Shown: positions 53,596 to 62,131 of the stretch, piece after piece
How positions within the stretch are numbered: position 1 is the stretch's first letter
Layout: the number at the start of each line of letters is the position of its first letter
Assembly (NCBI GenBank): GCA_963839095.1
Contig: CAWIUF010000011.1
Span: 1-64,000, forward strand
Source: Palsa-504 sp963839095
Lineage (GTDB): Bacteria; Actinomycetota; Actinomycetes; Streptosporangiales; Streptosporangiaceae
DNA: 64,000 bases
Direction of reading: 5' to 3'
Made by a program: the position numbers and the translations under genes
Notes under the pieces: generated by a model
Told to the model about the DNA's origin: nothing
The model's input: the letters and a program-made list of their open reading frames with translations, nothing else
The model's database searches: none

Positions 53596-54336
53596 TTACG
53601 GGTTGGAGATACCTGGCGGGGCGACCTCCGCCGGGGGCTCGGTATCCCAGCAGTAGCCGATGCCCCGGACGGTCCGGAGCAGCCGCGGCGACGACGGTTC
53701 CTCCTCGATCCGGTCACGCACCCGGCGCACGTGCACGGTAACGGTCGACTGGTCGCCGAACGACCAGCCCCACACCCGTTTCATCAGCTCAGCGCGGGTG
53801 AACGCCTGCCCGGGATGGGCCACGAAGAAGGCCAGCAGGTCGAACTCGCGCACCGTCAGCGGCAGCTCCCGGCCGTCCCGGCGGGCCCGCCGCGCCGCCA
53901 CGTCGACCTCGATCGGGCCCGAGCGCAGTGGCGCCGCCGCCGCCGGTCCCGCTCCGGCCGCGGCGCCGCGGCGCAGCACGGCCTGCACGCGCAGGGTCAG
54001 CTCCCGGGGGCTGAACGGCTTGGTCACGTAGTCGTCGGCCCCCGCCTCCAGCCCCAGTACCCGGTCGTCCTCCTCACCGAGGGCGGTGAGCATGATGACC
54101 GGCAGCAGGGTCTGCTCGCCGCGCGCGTCCCGCAGCCGGCGGCATACCTCGAGGCCGTCGAGGCCGGGCATCATCACGTCGAGCACGACCAGATCGGGCC
54201 GCCACGTGTCGGCGAGCCGCAGCGCGGCATGCCCGTCGGCCGCGTGCCGGGATTCCATGCCCGCATGGCGGAGGTAGTCGACGACGACCTCCGCGATCGT
54301 CGGATCGTCGTCGACCACGAGAACACGAGCAGTCAT
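53596..54336 (-). CDS. Response regulator, OmpR/PhoB type
   Basis: 246 residues. Receiver: acidic DDD at 9-11, phospho-acceptor Asp53 (VVLDVMMPG), switch Thr in IMLTALGEEDD and Lys in VTKPFSPREL. The C-terminal winged helix has LTVREFDLLAFFVAHPGQAF then TVTVHVRRVRDRIE. Leader of the minus-strand side of the cluster; the histidine kinase at 48364 is its likely partner. The 277 bp between it and the glycosyltransferase start hold no gene. Confidence 0.93.
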   Translation of the reverse strand: MTARVLVVDDDPTIAEVVVDYLRHAGMESRHAADGHAALRLADTWRPDLVVLDVMMPGLDGLEVCRRLRDARGEQTLLPVIMLTALGEEDDRVLGLEAGADDYVTKPFSPRELTLRVQAVLRRGAAAGAGPAAAAPLRSGPIEVDVAARRARRDGRELPLTVREFDLLAFFVAHPGQAFTRAELMKRVWGWSFGDQSTVTVHVRRVRDRIEEEPSSPRLLRTVRGIGYCWDTEPPAEVAPPGISNP

Positions 54337-54419
54337 AGACCGAGTGTAGAGAGCCGGAGTTCCTCATCCTGTAAGGACGCACTGACGGCCAGGCCCTGCG
54401 TGCTCGTAACGTCGCTGCT

Positions 54420-55070
54420 GTGACCGTCGACCTGATCCTGCCCTGCCTGAACGAGGTGGCCGCCCTGCCGTGGGTGCTGGCACGGATGCCGCCCGGCGTC
54501 CGGCCGATCGTGGTGGACAACGGCTCGACCGACGGTTCCGAGGCACTCGCGAGATCACTCGGCGTGATGGTCGTGCGGGAGCCGGCCCGGGGTTTCGGCG
54601 CGGCCGCGCACGCCGGGCTACTGGCGGCGACCGCCGACCTGGTGGCGTTCTGCGACTGCGACGGCAGCCTGGATCCGCGCCAGCTTCCGCGGCTGACCGC
54701 GCCGCTGCTGGCCGGCCAGGCCGACCTGGTGCTCGGCCGCCGCGCACCCACCCGGCGGGACGCGTGGCCGCTGTCCGCGCGCCTGGCCAACCGCGAGCTG
54801 GCCCGCCGCGTCCGCCGCCGCACCGGCGTGCGGCTGCGCGACCTGGGCCCGATGCGCGCCGCGGGCCGCGAGGCGCTGCTCAGCCTGGACCTGGCGGACC
54901 GCCGGTTCGGCTATCCGCTGGAGATGGTGCTGACCGCGGCCGCGGCCGGCTGGCGCCTGGCCGAGGTCGAGGTCGCTTACCGGCCCCGGATCGGCAAGTC
55001 CAAGGTGACCGGGACCGTGCGCGGCTCCGCGCGCACGGTCAGGGACATGGGCCGGGTGCTGGCCAGGTGA
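54420..55070 (+). CDS. Family 2 glycosyltransferase
   Basis: 216 residues from GTG 54420. GT-A fold: VDLILPCLNEVAALPWVLAR, then IVVDNGSTDGSE, GFGAAAHAGLLAATADLVAF and the metal motif CDCDGSLDP. Similar to polyprenyl-phosphate sugar transferases but without a C-terminal membrane domain. Divergent from the response regulator by 84 bp; overlaps the next gene by GTGA, starting a four-gene operon. Confidence 0.9.
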   Translation: MTVDLILPCLNEVAALPWVLARMPPGVRPIVVDNGSTDGSEALARSLGVMVVREPARGFGAAAHAGLLAATADLVAFCDCDGSLDPRQLPRLTAPLLAGQADLVLGRRAPTRRDAWPLSARLANRELARRVRRRTGVRLRDLGPMRAAGREALLSLDLADRRFGYPLEMVLTAAAAGWRLAEVEVAYRPRIGKSKVTGTVRGSARTVRDMGRVLAR

Positions 55071-55750
55071 CCGTACCCAGCCAGCGGCGCGGCCTGATGC
55101 CGGGCTCAGGCACCACCCTGCTCGTCATCGCCAAGGAACCGGTGCCCGGACGGGTCAAGACCCGCCTCGTGCCGCCGTGCACGCCCGAGCAGGCCGCCAG
55201 CCTGGCCGAGGCCGCGCTGGCCGACACCCTGCACGCCGTGCTCGCGGCCCCCGCCCGCCGCCGGGTGCTGGTGCTCGACGGGGCGCCCGGACCGTGGCTG
55301 CCACCCGGGTTCGACGTCATGCCGCAGTGCGGCGGCGGCCTGGACGAGCGCCTGGCCGCCGCGTTCGCCGCCGTATCCGGGCCCGCGTTGCTGATCGGCA
55401 TGGACACGCCGCAGCTCACCCCGGGACTGCTCGCGGTGGACTGGGAGGGCGCCGACGCCTGGTTCGGCCCGGCGGCCGACGGGGGGTTCTGGGCGCTGGG
55501 GCTCCGGACGCCGGATGCCGCCCTGGTGCGCGGCGTGCCGATGTCGGTGGCGGACACTGGCGCCGTGCAGCGGGCCCGGCTGGATGCGGCTGGGCTGCGC
55601 GTCGCCGAACTGCCGCGGCTCCGCGACGTCGACACCGCGGCCGACGCCGTGGCCGTGGCGCGGCTGGCGCCGCGAAGCCAGTTCGCCGCGCGGGCGCGCG
55701 AGCTCGCCGCGGTTCTCGGCCTGGCCGCCCCGCCGCGAGAGCGGGCATGA
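55067..55750 (+). CDS. DUF2064 / TIGR04282-type nucleotidyl/glycosyltransferase
   Basis: 227 residues from GTG 55067. LLVIAKEPVPGRVKTRLVPP at the N-terminus, ALLIGMDTPQLTPG with the metal-binding Asp, and FGPAADGGFWALGLR identify this GT-A-like family. Relatives occur in arsenosugar and other sugar pathways. Here it is between a GT2 and a methyltransferase gene with overlaps on both sides, so these proteins probably act on one glycolipid or nucleotide sugar. Confidence 0.88.
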   Translation: MTVPSQRRGLMPGSGTTLLVIAKEPVPGRVKTRLVPPCTPEQAASLAEAALADTLHAVLAAPARRRVLVLDGAPGPWLPPGFDVMPQCGGGLDERLAAAFAAVSGPALLIGMDTPQLTPGLLAVDWEGADAWFGPAADGGFWALGLRTPDAALVRGVPMSVADTGAVQRARLDAAGLRVAELPRLRDVDTAADAVAVARLAPRSQFAARARELAAVLGLAAPPRERA

Positions 55751-56388
55751 AGGCCGGGGCGATCGGCCTCTACGAGGAGGCGCTGAGCATGTCGCAGGCC
55801 GGCCTGCGACTGCGGACGGCGTGCGGCCGGGCCCTGCCGCTCCAGGTCGAACGCTGGTGCGCGCCGCCGGACCCGGCCGATGAGGAGCTGCTGCGCCGCT
55901 GCCGGGGGCCGGTGCTCGACATCGGCTGCGGTCCCGGGCGCCTGACCATCGCGCTGGCCGAGCGCGGGATCCCGGTGCTCGGCGTGGACATCTCCCGTAC
56001 CGCCGTGGCCCGCGTGCACCGGGCCGGGGCGTGCGCGCTGCACCGTTCGGTGTTCGATCCGCTGCCCGGTCAGGGCCGGTGGGGAACCGCGCTGCTAGCC
56101 GACGGCAACATCGGCATCGGCGGCTACCCCGACGAGCTGCTGCGCCGCTGCGCCCGGCTGCTGGCGCCCGGCGGCCGGCTGCTGGTCGAGGCGGAGCGCG
56201 ACGACATCGACGAGCGGATGACGGCGTGGCTCGAGCACGCCGACGGCCGGCGCGGCCCGGTATTCCCCTGGGCCCGGCTGGGCGTGAGTGCGCTCGTTAG
56301 GCTCGCGGCCGCGGCCGGCCTGCACTACCGCGAGGAATGGGAACAGGCCGGCCGGGTTTTCGTCTCCGTTACCGCCGCGGGCCCGTGA
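55747..56388 (+). CDS. SAM-dependent methyltransferase
   Basis: 213 residues; ATG 55747 overlaps the preceding stop. SAM motif I VLDIGCGPGRLTIALA near 57-72, acidic GVDIS at the end of strand 2, and LLADGNIGIGGYPDELLRRC as post-motif. Class I Rossmann methyltransferase; substrate unknown. Third gene of the sugar-related operon. Confidence 0.9.
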   Translation: MKAGAIGLYEEALSMSQAGLRLRTACGRALPLQVERWCAPPDPADEELLRRCRGPVLDIGCGPGRLTIALAERGIPVLGVDISRTAVARVHRAGACALHRSVFDPLPGQGRWGTALLADGNIGIGGYPDELLRRCARLLAPGGRLLVEAERDDIDERMTAWLEHADGRRGPVFPWARLGVSALVRLAAAAGLHYREEWEQAGRVFVSVTAAGP

Positions 56389-56428
56389 GCGCCGCACCGG
56401 GGCCGGCCCCTGGGTCAGGACCGTCACC

Positions 56429-58213
56429 GTGCTGGCGGGGCTGGCCGCGGTGACGGCGTACCTGCTTTCCGTACTGGCGGCTCCGGGCGCGCACTGGCCG
56501 CTGTGGGATGTCCACGTCTACTGGTGGGGCGGCCAGCAGGCCGCCCGGGGCGGGGCGCTGTACGCCCCCGGGGCCCGGTACAGCTTCACCTACCCGCCGT
56601 TCGCGGCCGCGCTGTTCAGCCTGGCTGGGCACGCGCCCGAAGGCGAGCTCGCCGCCGTCCTCACGGTCGCGAGCATCGGCGCGCTGGCGGCGCTGTGCGC
56701 GCAGTCGCTGGGCCTGGCCGGGGTACGGCGGCGGCCGGAGACGGTGTTCGCGGTGACCGCGCTGGCCCTGCTGACCTGGCCGGTCGCCTACACGCTGCGC
56801 CTGGGCGAGGTCAACCTGATCGTAGCCGCGCTGGTCGGGGCCGACCTGCTGCGCCGCCACGACGGCCACCGGGGGCAGGGGATCGCCACCGGGCTGGCGG
56901 CCGGGATCAAGCTCACCCCGCTCATCTTCGTCGTCTACCTGCTGATCACCGGACGGGTCCGGGCCGCCGCCACCGCGGCGGCGGCCTTCGCGGCGACCAT
57001 AGCCGTCGGCACCGTGCTGCTGCCGTCACCGTCCCGGGTGTTCTGGCTGGACGGCGTGTTCTACAACCAGAACCGGATCGGCGACCCGGCCAACCCCTCC
57101 GATCAGTCGTTGTCCGGGGCAATGGCCCGGCTCGGCGGGAGCCTTGATCCGGGCGGCCGGTGGTGGGTCGTCGCGGCGCTGCTGACCGGCCTGGCCGGGA
57201 TCACGGTCGCCGCCTGGGCGCACCGGCGCGGGCGCCGGCTGGCCGGGGTGACCGGCTGCGCCCTCACCGGCCTGCTCGTCTCGCCGTTCTCCTGGACCCA
57301 CCACTGGGTGTGGGCCGGGCCGCTGCTGGTGGCCCTGGCCGCCAAGGCGTGGCAGCGCCGCTCAGCGTGCTACGCCCTGGCCGCGATGACGGCCGCCGCG
57401 GTCTTCGCCCGGCGTACCCCGCTCTTCTGGCCCGGCCATCCTCCCGGATTCGTCCGGCTGCTCGAAGGTGATCGCTACGTGCTCTTCGGCCTGGCCGTGC
57501 TGGCCGGCCTGGCCATCGTCCTGGTCCGGGAGCGAGGGGAGCTTCGCCGGGGCGCGGGAGCGGACGCGTCAGGTAGCCGGGGACGGGTCCGGGTGGTGGT
57601 AACCGTCGGAGGGCACCCCGAGGTAAGGGAAGTTGCCGGGAGCGGGGGTGCCGGTGTCGGCGGGAGTCAGCCCGTCGGTGAGCTTGCCCGCGGCGGCGCC
57701 GTCGCCGGCAAGTCGTTGTCGTCATCGATCCAGACCGTTTTAGCCGACATGCCACCCGGCTGGAGGGTGACGGATGCGACCTTGGGGCGGGGCGCCAGTG
57801 CCCGGAGTCCGCGGGCCCCGCCGAACCGGTCGTCCGGCCACCCGCCCGTACCGGTCAGGCTCCTGGTACCTCAACGTCCTGACTCACTGCTCGCCTCCCG
57901 CTCGGAACCTGGCCGCCAGCGCGCGAACCAGCTCGTCAAGGCACGCCACGGACTGGGCTTGCGACGTCCCCGGCCCGGGCGGCGGTCCGGGATCCCGACC
58001 GGGCCACCCAGCAAGGCCGCCATCATCGCCACCGCCGCCATCTGCTTGATCGCTGCCACGTTCGCTCCAGTCCTGCTCACTGGCCGGGCCGCCGTCGGCG
58101 GCACAATGGGGCTGACCTTGGCAGCCGGACAGCTCAGTGAGCGCCAGTACAGCTGCCCTGGCTATCCGGCCAGCGCATACTTAAACATCATGTCGAGATT
58201 AACCTCTGCATGA
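56429..58213 (+). CDS. GT87-like membrane mannosyltransferase, with unnatural C-terminal read-through
   Basis: The family core runs from about GTG 56429 (start uncertain; an earlier start inside the methyltransferase end is possible) to about 57540. It has some ten membrane helices and motifs WDVHVYWWGGQQAARGGALY, then FTYPPFAAALFSLAG and GLAAGIKLTPLIFVVYLLIT of polyprenol-phosphomannose-dependent transferases. After VLVRERGELRRG the frame stays open for 220 more codons, antisense to a DUF4331-like relic, and is Gly/Arg-rich junk. The original stop seems to have been lost. Confidence 0.8.
   Translation: MLAGLAAVTAYLLSVLAAPGAHWPLWDVHVYWWGGQQAARGGALYAPGARYSFTYPPFAAALFSLAGHAPEGELAAVLTVASIGALAALCAQSLGLAGVRRRPETVFAVTALALLTWPVAYTLRLGEVNLIVAALVGADLLRRHDGHRGQGIATGLAAGIKLTPLIFVVYLLITGRVRAAATAAAAFAATIAVGTVLLPSPSRVFWLDGVFYNQNRIGDPANPSDQSLSGAMARLGGSLDPGGRWWVVAALLTGLAGITVAAWAHRRGRRLAGVTGCALTGLLVSPFSWTHHWVWAGPLLVALAAKAWQRRSACYALAAMTAAAVFARRTPLFWPGHPPGFVRLLEGDRYVLFGLAVLAGLAIVLVRERGELRRGAGADASGSRGRVRVVVTVGGHPEVREVAGSGGAGVGGSQPVGELARGGAVAGKSLSSSIQTVLADMPPGWRVTDATLGRGASARSPRAPPNRSSGHPPVPVRLLVPQRPDSLLASRSEPGRQRANQLVKARHGLGLRRPRPGRRSGIPTGPPSKAAIIATAAICLIAATFAPVLLTGRAAVGGTMGLTLAAGQLSERQYSCPGYPASAYLNIMSRLTSA
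57569..57780 (-). pseudogene. DUF4331-like C-terminal relic
   Basis: Minus-strand reading VASVTLQPGGMSAKTVWIDD, then, after a one-base shift, GKLTDGLTPADTGTPAPGNF and PYLGVPSDGYHHP to a TGA at 57569. The segment DG...D...FPYL..P is the typical end of DUF4331 proteins. The rest of the gene is not found in 57780-58200, which I cannot assign to anything. Confidence 0.35.
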
Positions 58214-58218
58214 TGCAG
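58206..58218. promoter_or_regulatory. Short palindrome before the MerR-DICT gene
   Basis: CTGCAT-G-ATGCAG, 20 bp upstream of the GTG start at 58238. Possible MerR operator. Confidence 0.35.
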
Positions 58219-58237
58219 AAGAAAGGTCGGGGCGGCT

Positions 58238-58790
58238 GTGAGCGGGCCCCAGGAGGGCTTGTCCATCGGCGAGCTGGCGGAGCGTGCCGGCGTGCCCGCC
58301 GCGACGTTGCGCAGCTGGGAAGACAGGCATGGCTTTCCGAGGCCGCTGCGGCGGGCCGGGGGGCACCGCCGTTACCAGGACGGCGATGTCGCGCTCATCG
58401 GGGAGGTCCTGCGGCTGCGGACGTCCGGTATGAGCCTGCAGGCCGCCATCGGCCAGGCCGTCGCCCGGGAGATGGCTGCCGAGCCATCAGTCTTCGCCGC
58501 CCTGCGCCGCCGTCATCCCGGGCTGGCGCCGCAAGAGCTCAGCAAGGCCACGATTCTGGCCCTGACCCGGGCTATCGAGGACGAATGCTGTGCGCAGGCC
58601 GGGCAGGCGGCGCTGTTCGCCGGCTTCCAGCAGGAACGCTTCTACCGTAATTCACAGGATCGATGGGAGGAACTGGCCCGGACGGCTCGCGTCGTGGTCG
58701 TCTTCGCCGATTTCGGCGCGTCCTCGGCCGCTGACGCTTCCCCAGCCCGCGTGTACCTGCCTAGGCGCGGAGCCCCCGCTCCGGGGGAAC
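58238..58790 (+). pseudogene. MerR regulator with DICT domain, C-terminally truncated
   Basis: GTG 58238. Residues 8-75 are a MerR winged helix (LSIGELAERAGVPAATLRSW then PLRRAGGHRRYQDGD). The linker and first half of a DICT sensory domain follow (LTRAIEDECCAQAGQAALFA, FQQERFYRNSQDRWEELART, VVVFADFG). After residue about 180 (ARVYLPRRG) similarity stops; the frame remains open to 59257 through Pro/Arg-rich sequence that is not protein-like. The deletion point is near 58770 and marks the left side of the decayed element. Confidence 0.75.
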
Positions 58791-59029
58791 GCAGCGGGGA
58801 TCCCGCTGCCCCAGGCCAGGAGGCATCGCGCCCCCCGGCCCGCAGGACCCCCAGGGAGGTACGGAACGAAGGACCGAGCGGGCACCCGCCACGGGACGAG
58901 CCCGTCAACCCGCACGTGACCGCGCCCGCCCGCTCCGCCCTTTCCCCTGCATTTCCGCACGCAATTGCGCGGAACCGGCGCGCCCCGCCGCGCAGCCGGG
59001 CGTACCATAACAAGCGTTCAGTAATCAAC

Positions 59030-59080
59030 TCGATACGTATCGCGTCGGCCGCGCACGGCCGCGCTGGCCCCAGGGCCAGC
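59030..59080. other. Palindrome and hairpin in the gap before the small gene
   Basis: CGATACGTATCG (near 59032) is a perfect palindrome, and GCTGGCCC-CA-GGGCCAGC (near 59063) forms an 8-bp stem with a two-base loop. The stretch 58790-59146 holds no gene that I can support. These may be promoter or messenger leader structures for the gene at 59147. Confidence 0.4.
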
Positions 59081-59146
59081 GGGCGCGGCAGGGCAGGCCG
59101 CCATCAGGGCCGCCCGGCCCGCCCGGCCCGCCGGGAAGGGAACCGC

Positions 59147-59471
59147 ATGCCAGCCATCATCAGCAGGCCGCCCTCAGCGGCACCGCCCCCGAGCAGGTTC
59201 GTGCCCTGGCCGCCGGGCTCGCCACCTTCCCGCTGCGCGACCTGGCTGTCCACTTAGCCGCCGAACCGGACCTGGCCGTGTCCGTCATCACCGACCAGGA
59301 CGGCACTGCCGAACTCGAAGTCCTGCACGCCGGCCCCCCGCGCCGCAGCCCCGAAGACACCCGCCCCGGCCTGCTGCCGCCGCCCGGACCGTATCGGTGG
59401 CCAGCGCCGCCGACCTGGACGACGCCGTTGCCGTCATCCGCGACCTCATCCGCCTCGCCGCTATCACCTGA
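59147..59471 (+). pseudogene. Small conserved hypothetical gene, two frameshifts
   Basis: ATG 59147 follows GGGAAGGG. One base later the coding frame moves; the conserved part reads QAALSGTAPEQVRALAAGLA then FPLRDLAVHLAAEPDLAVSV and ITDQDGTAELEVLHAG, and after a shift near 59393 VSVASAADLDDAVAVIRDLI to the stop at 59469. The even codon pattern suggests a real but broken gene of about 105 residues. Function unknown. Confidence 0.45.
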
Positions 59472-59515
59472 GCCCGGCCCGGCCGGGCTGGCCCGTCAGC
59501 CTTCCGGCTCCTCGC

Positions 59516-60115
59516 TCAGGTGCCGGGGGTGCGGGCGGTGGGGGGCAGGTCCCAGACGGTTACGCGGGCGGGGCCGTCGCCGGGCAGGGCGCTGGCGCAG
59601 CGGGCCACCACACCGCGTGCGGCGGGGGCGGTCAGGTAGTACACGTGGGCGTATCCGGCCGGGGCGGTCAGGGTGGCCATGATGGCGGCGGTGCGGTCGG
59701 CGTGCTTGGGGGTGAGCTCGATCTCCGACGGCCCAGATCTGCCCGGCGTGCGGGCTGGCGGTGATGGAGGGCCAGTGGATTTCGGCGTCGGGGCGGTGGG
59801 TGCCGGCGGCGGGGCCGGTGCGGCGGATGCGCCGTTCGGACTGCCACCACGCCTGGTGCTGGTCCCATGCCGGGCTGGAGGCGAACCACAGCCGGACGGC
59901 CAGCACCGCGCGCAGGTGATCTAGCCGGGCCAGCCGGGGCGGCCCGGCCGGGTAGCCCAGGCCGGCGGCGGTCATCCCGGCCGGGGTCAGCCAGCACCAG
60001 GCCGGGCCGGGGCCAAGCCGGCCGGTTTCGGCGTACCCGGCCTGACGCCACCGCGCCACGATCGCGCGCAGCCGGGCCGGCTCCACCCCCGGACCGGGCC
60101 GCCGGCGGGCAGCGC
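59516..60115 (-). pseudogene. Replication-relaxation family protein, truncated and frameshifted
   Basis: Reading RLRAIVARWRQAGYAETGRL then LARLDHLRAVLAVRLWFASS is the winged-helix part; PDAEIHWPSI and, after a one-base shift near 59736, VEIELTPKHADRTAAIMATL form the PD-(D/E)xK-like nuclease motif of the replication-relaxation family. The end is at 59516. The N-terminus is missing to the right of 60115, where sequence of another gene begins. Such proteins occur on plasmids and integrative elements. Confidence 0.6.
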
Positions 60116-60397
60116 ATAACCAGCACCGGGGCCGGCGGCTGGCACCGCGCCCCCGACCCCAGCCGCACCGCCGCCCCGTCCGCCGGCGACGGGCTGATCG
60201 TCGGCATCGCCGCTGCCGCGTCCTACCTCGGCTATGACAAACCCGACAGCTTCCGCCGTGCCCGGACCCGCAACCCGGTCCCCGGCGAGGGCAAGACGCC
60301 CGATGGCCGGCCCTGCTGGACACCGCAAGCGCTGCGAAGCTGGCAGTCCAGACGCAAGATCGCCGGCAGCCGGCCGCTGGCCGGGAACCGGGGCTGA
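60110..60397 (+). pseudogene. Helix-turn-helix protein of mobile elements, C-terminal part
   Basis: Plus-strand reading LIVGIAAAASYLGYDKPDSF then RRARTRNPVPGEGKTPDGRP and CWTPQALRSWQSRRKIAG is typical of AlpA/excisionase-like DNA-binding domains in actinomycete integrative elements. No start codon exists in frame nearby and the N-terminal half is lost at about 60110, the same point where the replication-relaxation gene is cut, so this is a deletion junction. Confidence 0.5.
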
Positions 60398-60425
60398 AAT
60401 GGCCCCCGTCCGGCCCCGGCCCGGT

Positions 60426-60821
60426 CTAGCCGGGTGCCTGGGCGCTGGTTCCGGCGGCCAGCTCGGCTGAGGAGCAGACGGGCAGATACTGACCGATGCC
60501 AGCCAGTTCGATGACCCGGCTGACCGCTCCGCCAGGGGACACGGCCAGGCGCAGTTCTGCGCCGGCGGCGGCGGCCTTGCAGCTGGCCTGAATCAGGCGC
60601 TGCAAGCCGCCGCAGTCGCAGAAGGTGGTACCGGTCAGGTCGGCGATGATGACGGTGACGCCGGGCGCGCACGCAGCGGTGATCAGCTCCGGGATCTCGT
60701 CGGCGTTGGTGATGTCGATCTCGGCAGGCATCGTGACGATGACAGGCAGCAGCTGATCACCATGACTGGGACTAACCTCCGAATCCCGGTACACCAAACC
60801 CGGTCCCGGTTCACGGAACAC
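60426..60821 (-). CDS. STAS domain anti-sigma factor antagonist
   Basis: Up to 131 residues from ATG 60821; the domain starts near VTMPAEIDITNADEIPELI. GVTVIIADLTGTTFCDCGGL is the segment that in SpoIIAA-type proteins carries the phosphorylated Ser (usually DSSGL or DSAGL). Here that position is Cys (CDCGG), so phosphorylation by an RsbW-like kinase may be impossible. The gap 60822-61225 holds no gene I can support. Confidence 0.8.
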   Translation of the reverse strand: MFREPGPGLVYRDSEVSPSHGDQLLPVIVTMPAEIDITNADEIPELITAACAPGVTVIIADLTGTTFCDCGGLQRLIQASCKAAAAGAELRLAVSPGGAVSRVIELAGIGQYLPVCSSAELAAGTSAQAPG

Positions 60822-61228
60822 CGCAACGGCCCTGTACGGAACGGGGCCGGGGGTCTGCCTCCTATTATCTCGGCAATACCGGCCGGGCGGTAGCCGCCTG
60901 GCGGATGCCCGCGCGGCCGAGGTGCGCCCGTCGCGCCTGGCAGTCCTGCCTGATGCTGGCAGGCCATTGCGCAGTCTCCGTTGCCTCCGGCAGCGCCGCG
61001 TGCCTGGTTGCCGGCCCTGACACCTCTAAGGCGCGGGGATAGCCGCCGGGTGAACTCCGTGAGACCGGGTGCATGAGGAACGAAGACTCCGGGGAGTGCC
61101 GATATGCAAAGAAATCTTGCGGGTAATGAGATGTTGCATCGGCTGGTGAGCCAATCACCGTAGAGGGGATTAGGCGCGGCTGCCTGCTCGGCTGCCCTGG
61201 CGCGCTGCTTTGAGGCACAGGAGGGATG

Positions 61229-61462
61229 ATGTTGAGGTCCAGTCGCTACCACATGTCCGCTGCCGGTGAGCTTCCTGGCACGTTGCGGTGTTCGTCCGCA
61301 GAAGCACAGGAGGCGTTCCGCCAGGCGCGTGAGGAGGCGATCCGGGCGTACGGCGAAGGAGACCAGGCAGACCGGGCCGCCTACGCGGCATTGAAGAAAA
61401 AGTTCGAGAAACGCGGAGACCACTGGATCGCCAAAGCACAGCCTGTAGCCGACAGCCGGTAA
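61229..61462 (+). CDS. ChaB family protein
   Basis: 77 residues from ATG 61229 (61226 also possible), directly after AGGAGGG. The domain ELPGTLRCSSAEAQEAFRQA then REEAIRAYGEGDQADRAAYA and LKKKFEKRGDHWIAKAQP matches the ChaB fold: in this family LP..L..S..AQ and the DHW end are conserved. Role unclear; often described as a cation transport regulator but without strong proof. Intact in an otherwise decayed region. Confidence 0.8.
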   Translation: MLRSSRYHMSAAGELPGTLRCSSAEAQEAFRQAREEAIRAYGEGDQADRAAYAALKKKFEKRGDHWIAKAQPVADSR

Positions 61463-61557
61463 CCTGGCAGACCCAGATCGGCACGCCCGGCGCGGCGGCA
61501 TGGCCGCGCAGGCTTCTACGCCGCGCGGCCACGCGCGTCTAGCTGGCCAGATGCGTA

Positions 61558-61824
61558 TCAATGGCCGGGGGCGTGGTCGGCATCGGCGAGGCCGAGGAAC
61601 TTATCCACCACGCGCAGATCGCCTGATTCCCGCTGAGGAACGCCGCCGCTACGCCCTGACCGGACCACGCCCCCGGCCTGGTTCGACCGATGCAGGCCGC
61701 CCCGTGGATCACGCCGCATGCGCTCAGTGAGGGCCGCAAGCTCGCCGGCGCTCGGGATGATCCGCGACGTAGTACCCCGTTCGCGGCGCAGCCACGCGCT
61801 TAGAGGGCTGGGCGCATCATCCAC
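61558..61824 (-). CDS. Small hypothetical protein (third of an overlapping trio)
   Basis: 88 residues from GTG 61824, which lies in GTGGATGA with the stop of the preceding gene. DDAPSPLSAWLRRERGTTSR then IPSAGELAALTERMRRDPRG looks like a real helical protein; the last 40 residues (GGVVRSGRSGGVPQRESGD) are less convincing and might be out of frame. No family recognised. Confidence 0.5.
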   Translation of the reverse strand: MDDAPSPLSAWLRRERGTTSRIIPSAGELAALTERMRRDPRGGLHRSNQAGGVVRSGRSGGVPQRESGDLRVVDKFLGLADADHAPGH

Positions 61825-62131
61825 CGTGGCGCGTACCTGGCCGCCGGTAGTGGCCGGGATGCTGGAACAGATGGCCCTCAAGCCAGCCACGGTCATCGGT
61901 GCCGAACCCGCACGAGCACAGCAGCACACCCGCCGCGTACGGTGCCCCGCCGGGTCCCCGCCGGGACGAGCGCACGGCCAGTTCGGCGTCGATCGCGCTG
62001 AGCCGGGCCAGGATCGGCACCCGGGCCGGCGACCCCATCCGGGTGAGTGCCAGGCTGGCCGAAAGCTCGTGCCTGGCCCGGTCCAGCTCGGGATCGGTCA
62101 GGGCACTGACATCATGCGGCCGGTCAGCCAC
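61817..62131 (-). CDS. Small hypothetical protein with Cys/His-rich end
   Basis: 104 residues from GTG 62131 (GTGGCTGA overlap with the previous stop). A helical part (LTDPELDRARHELSASLALT, then RVPILARLSAIDAELAVRSS) is followed by VLLCSCGFGTDDRGWLEGHL with nearby His residues (GHLFQHPGHYRR), which could bind zinc. I have seen similar short proteins in actinomycete mobile DNA but know no function. Confidence 0.6.
   Translation of the reverse strand: MADRPHDVSALTDPELDRARHELSASLALTRMGSPARVPILARLSAIDAELAVRSSRRGPGGAPYAAGVLLCSCGFGTDDRGWLEGHLFQHPGHYRRPGTRHGG

Noticed and set aside
60683..61561. 292-codon minus-strand frame over the STAS start and ChaB gene
   Set aside because: Composed of antisense ChaB sequence and non-coding DNA with mixed composition; no domain.
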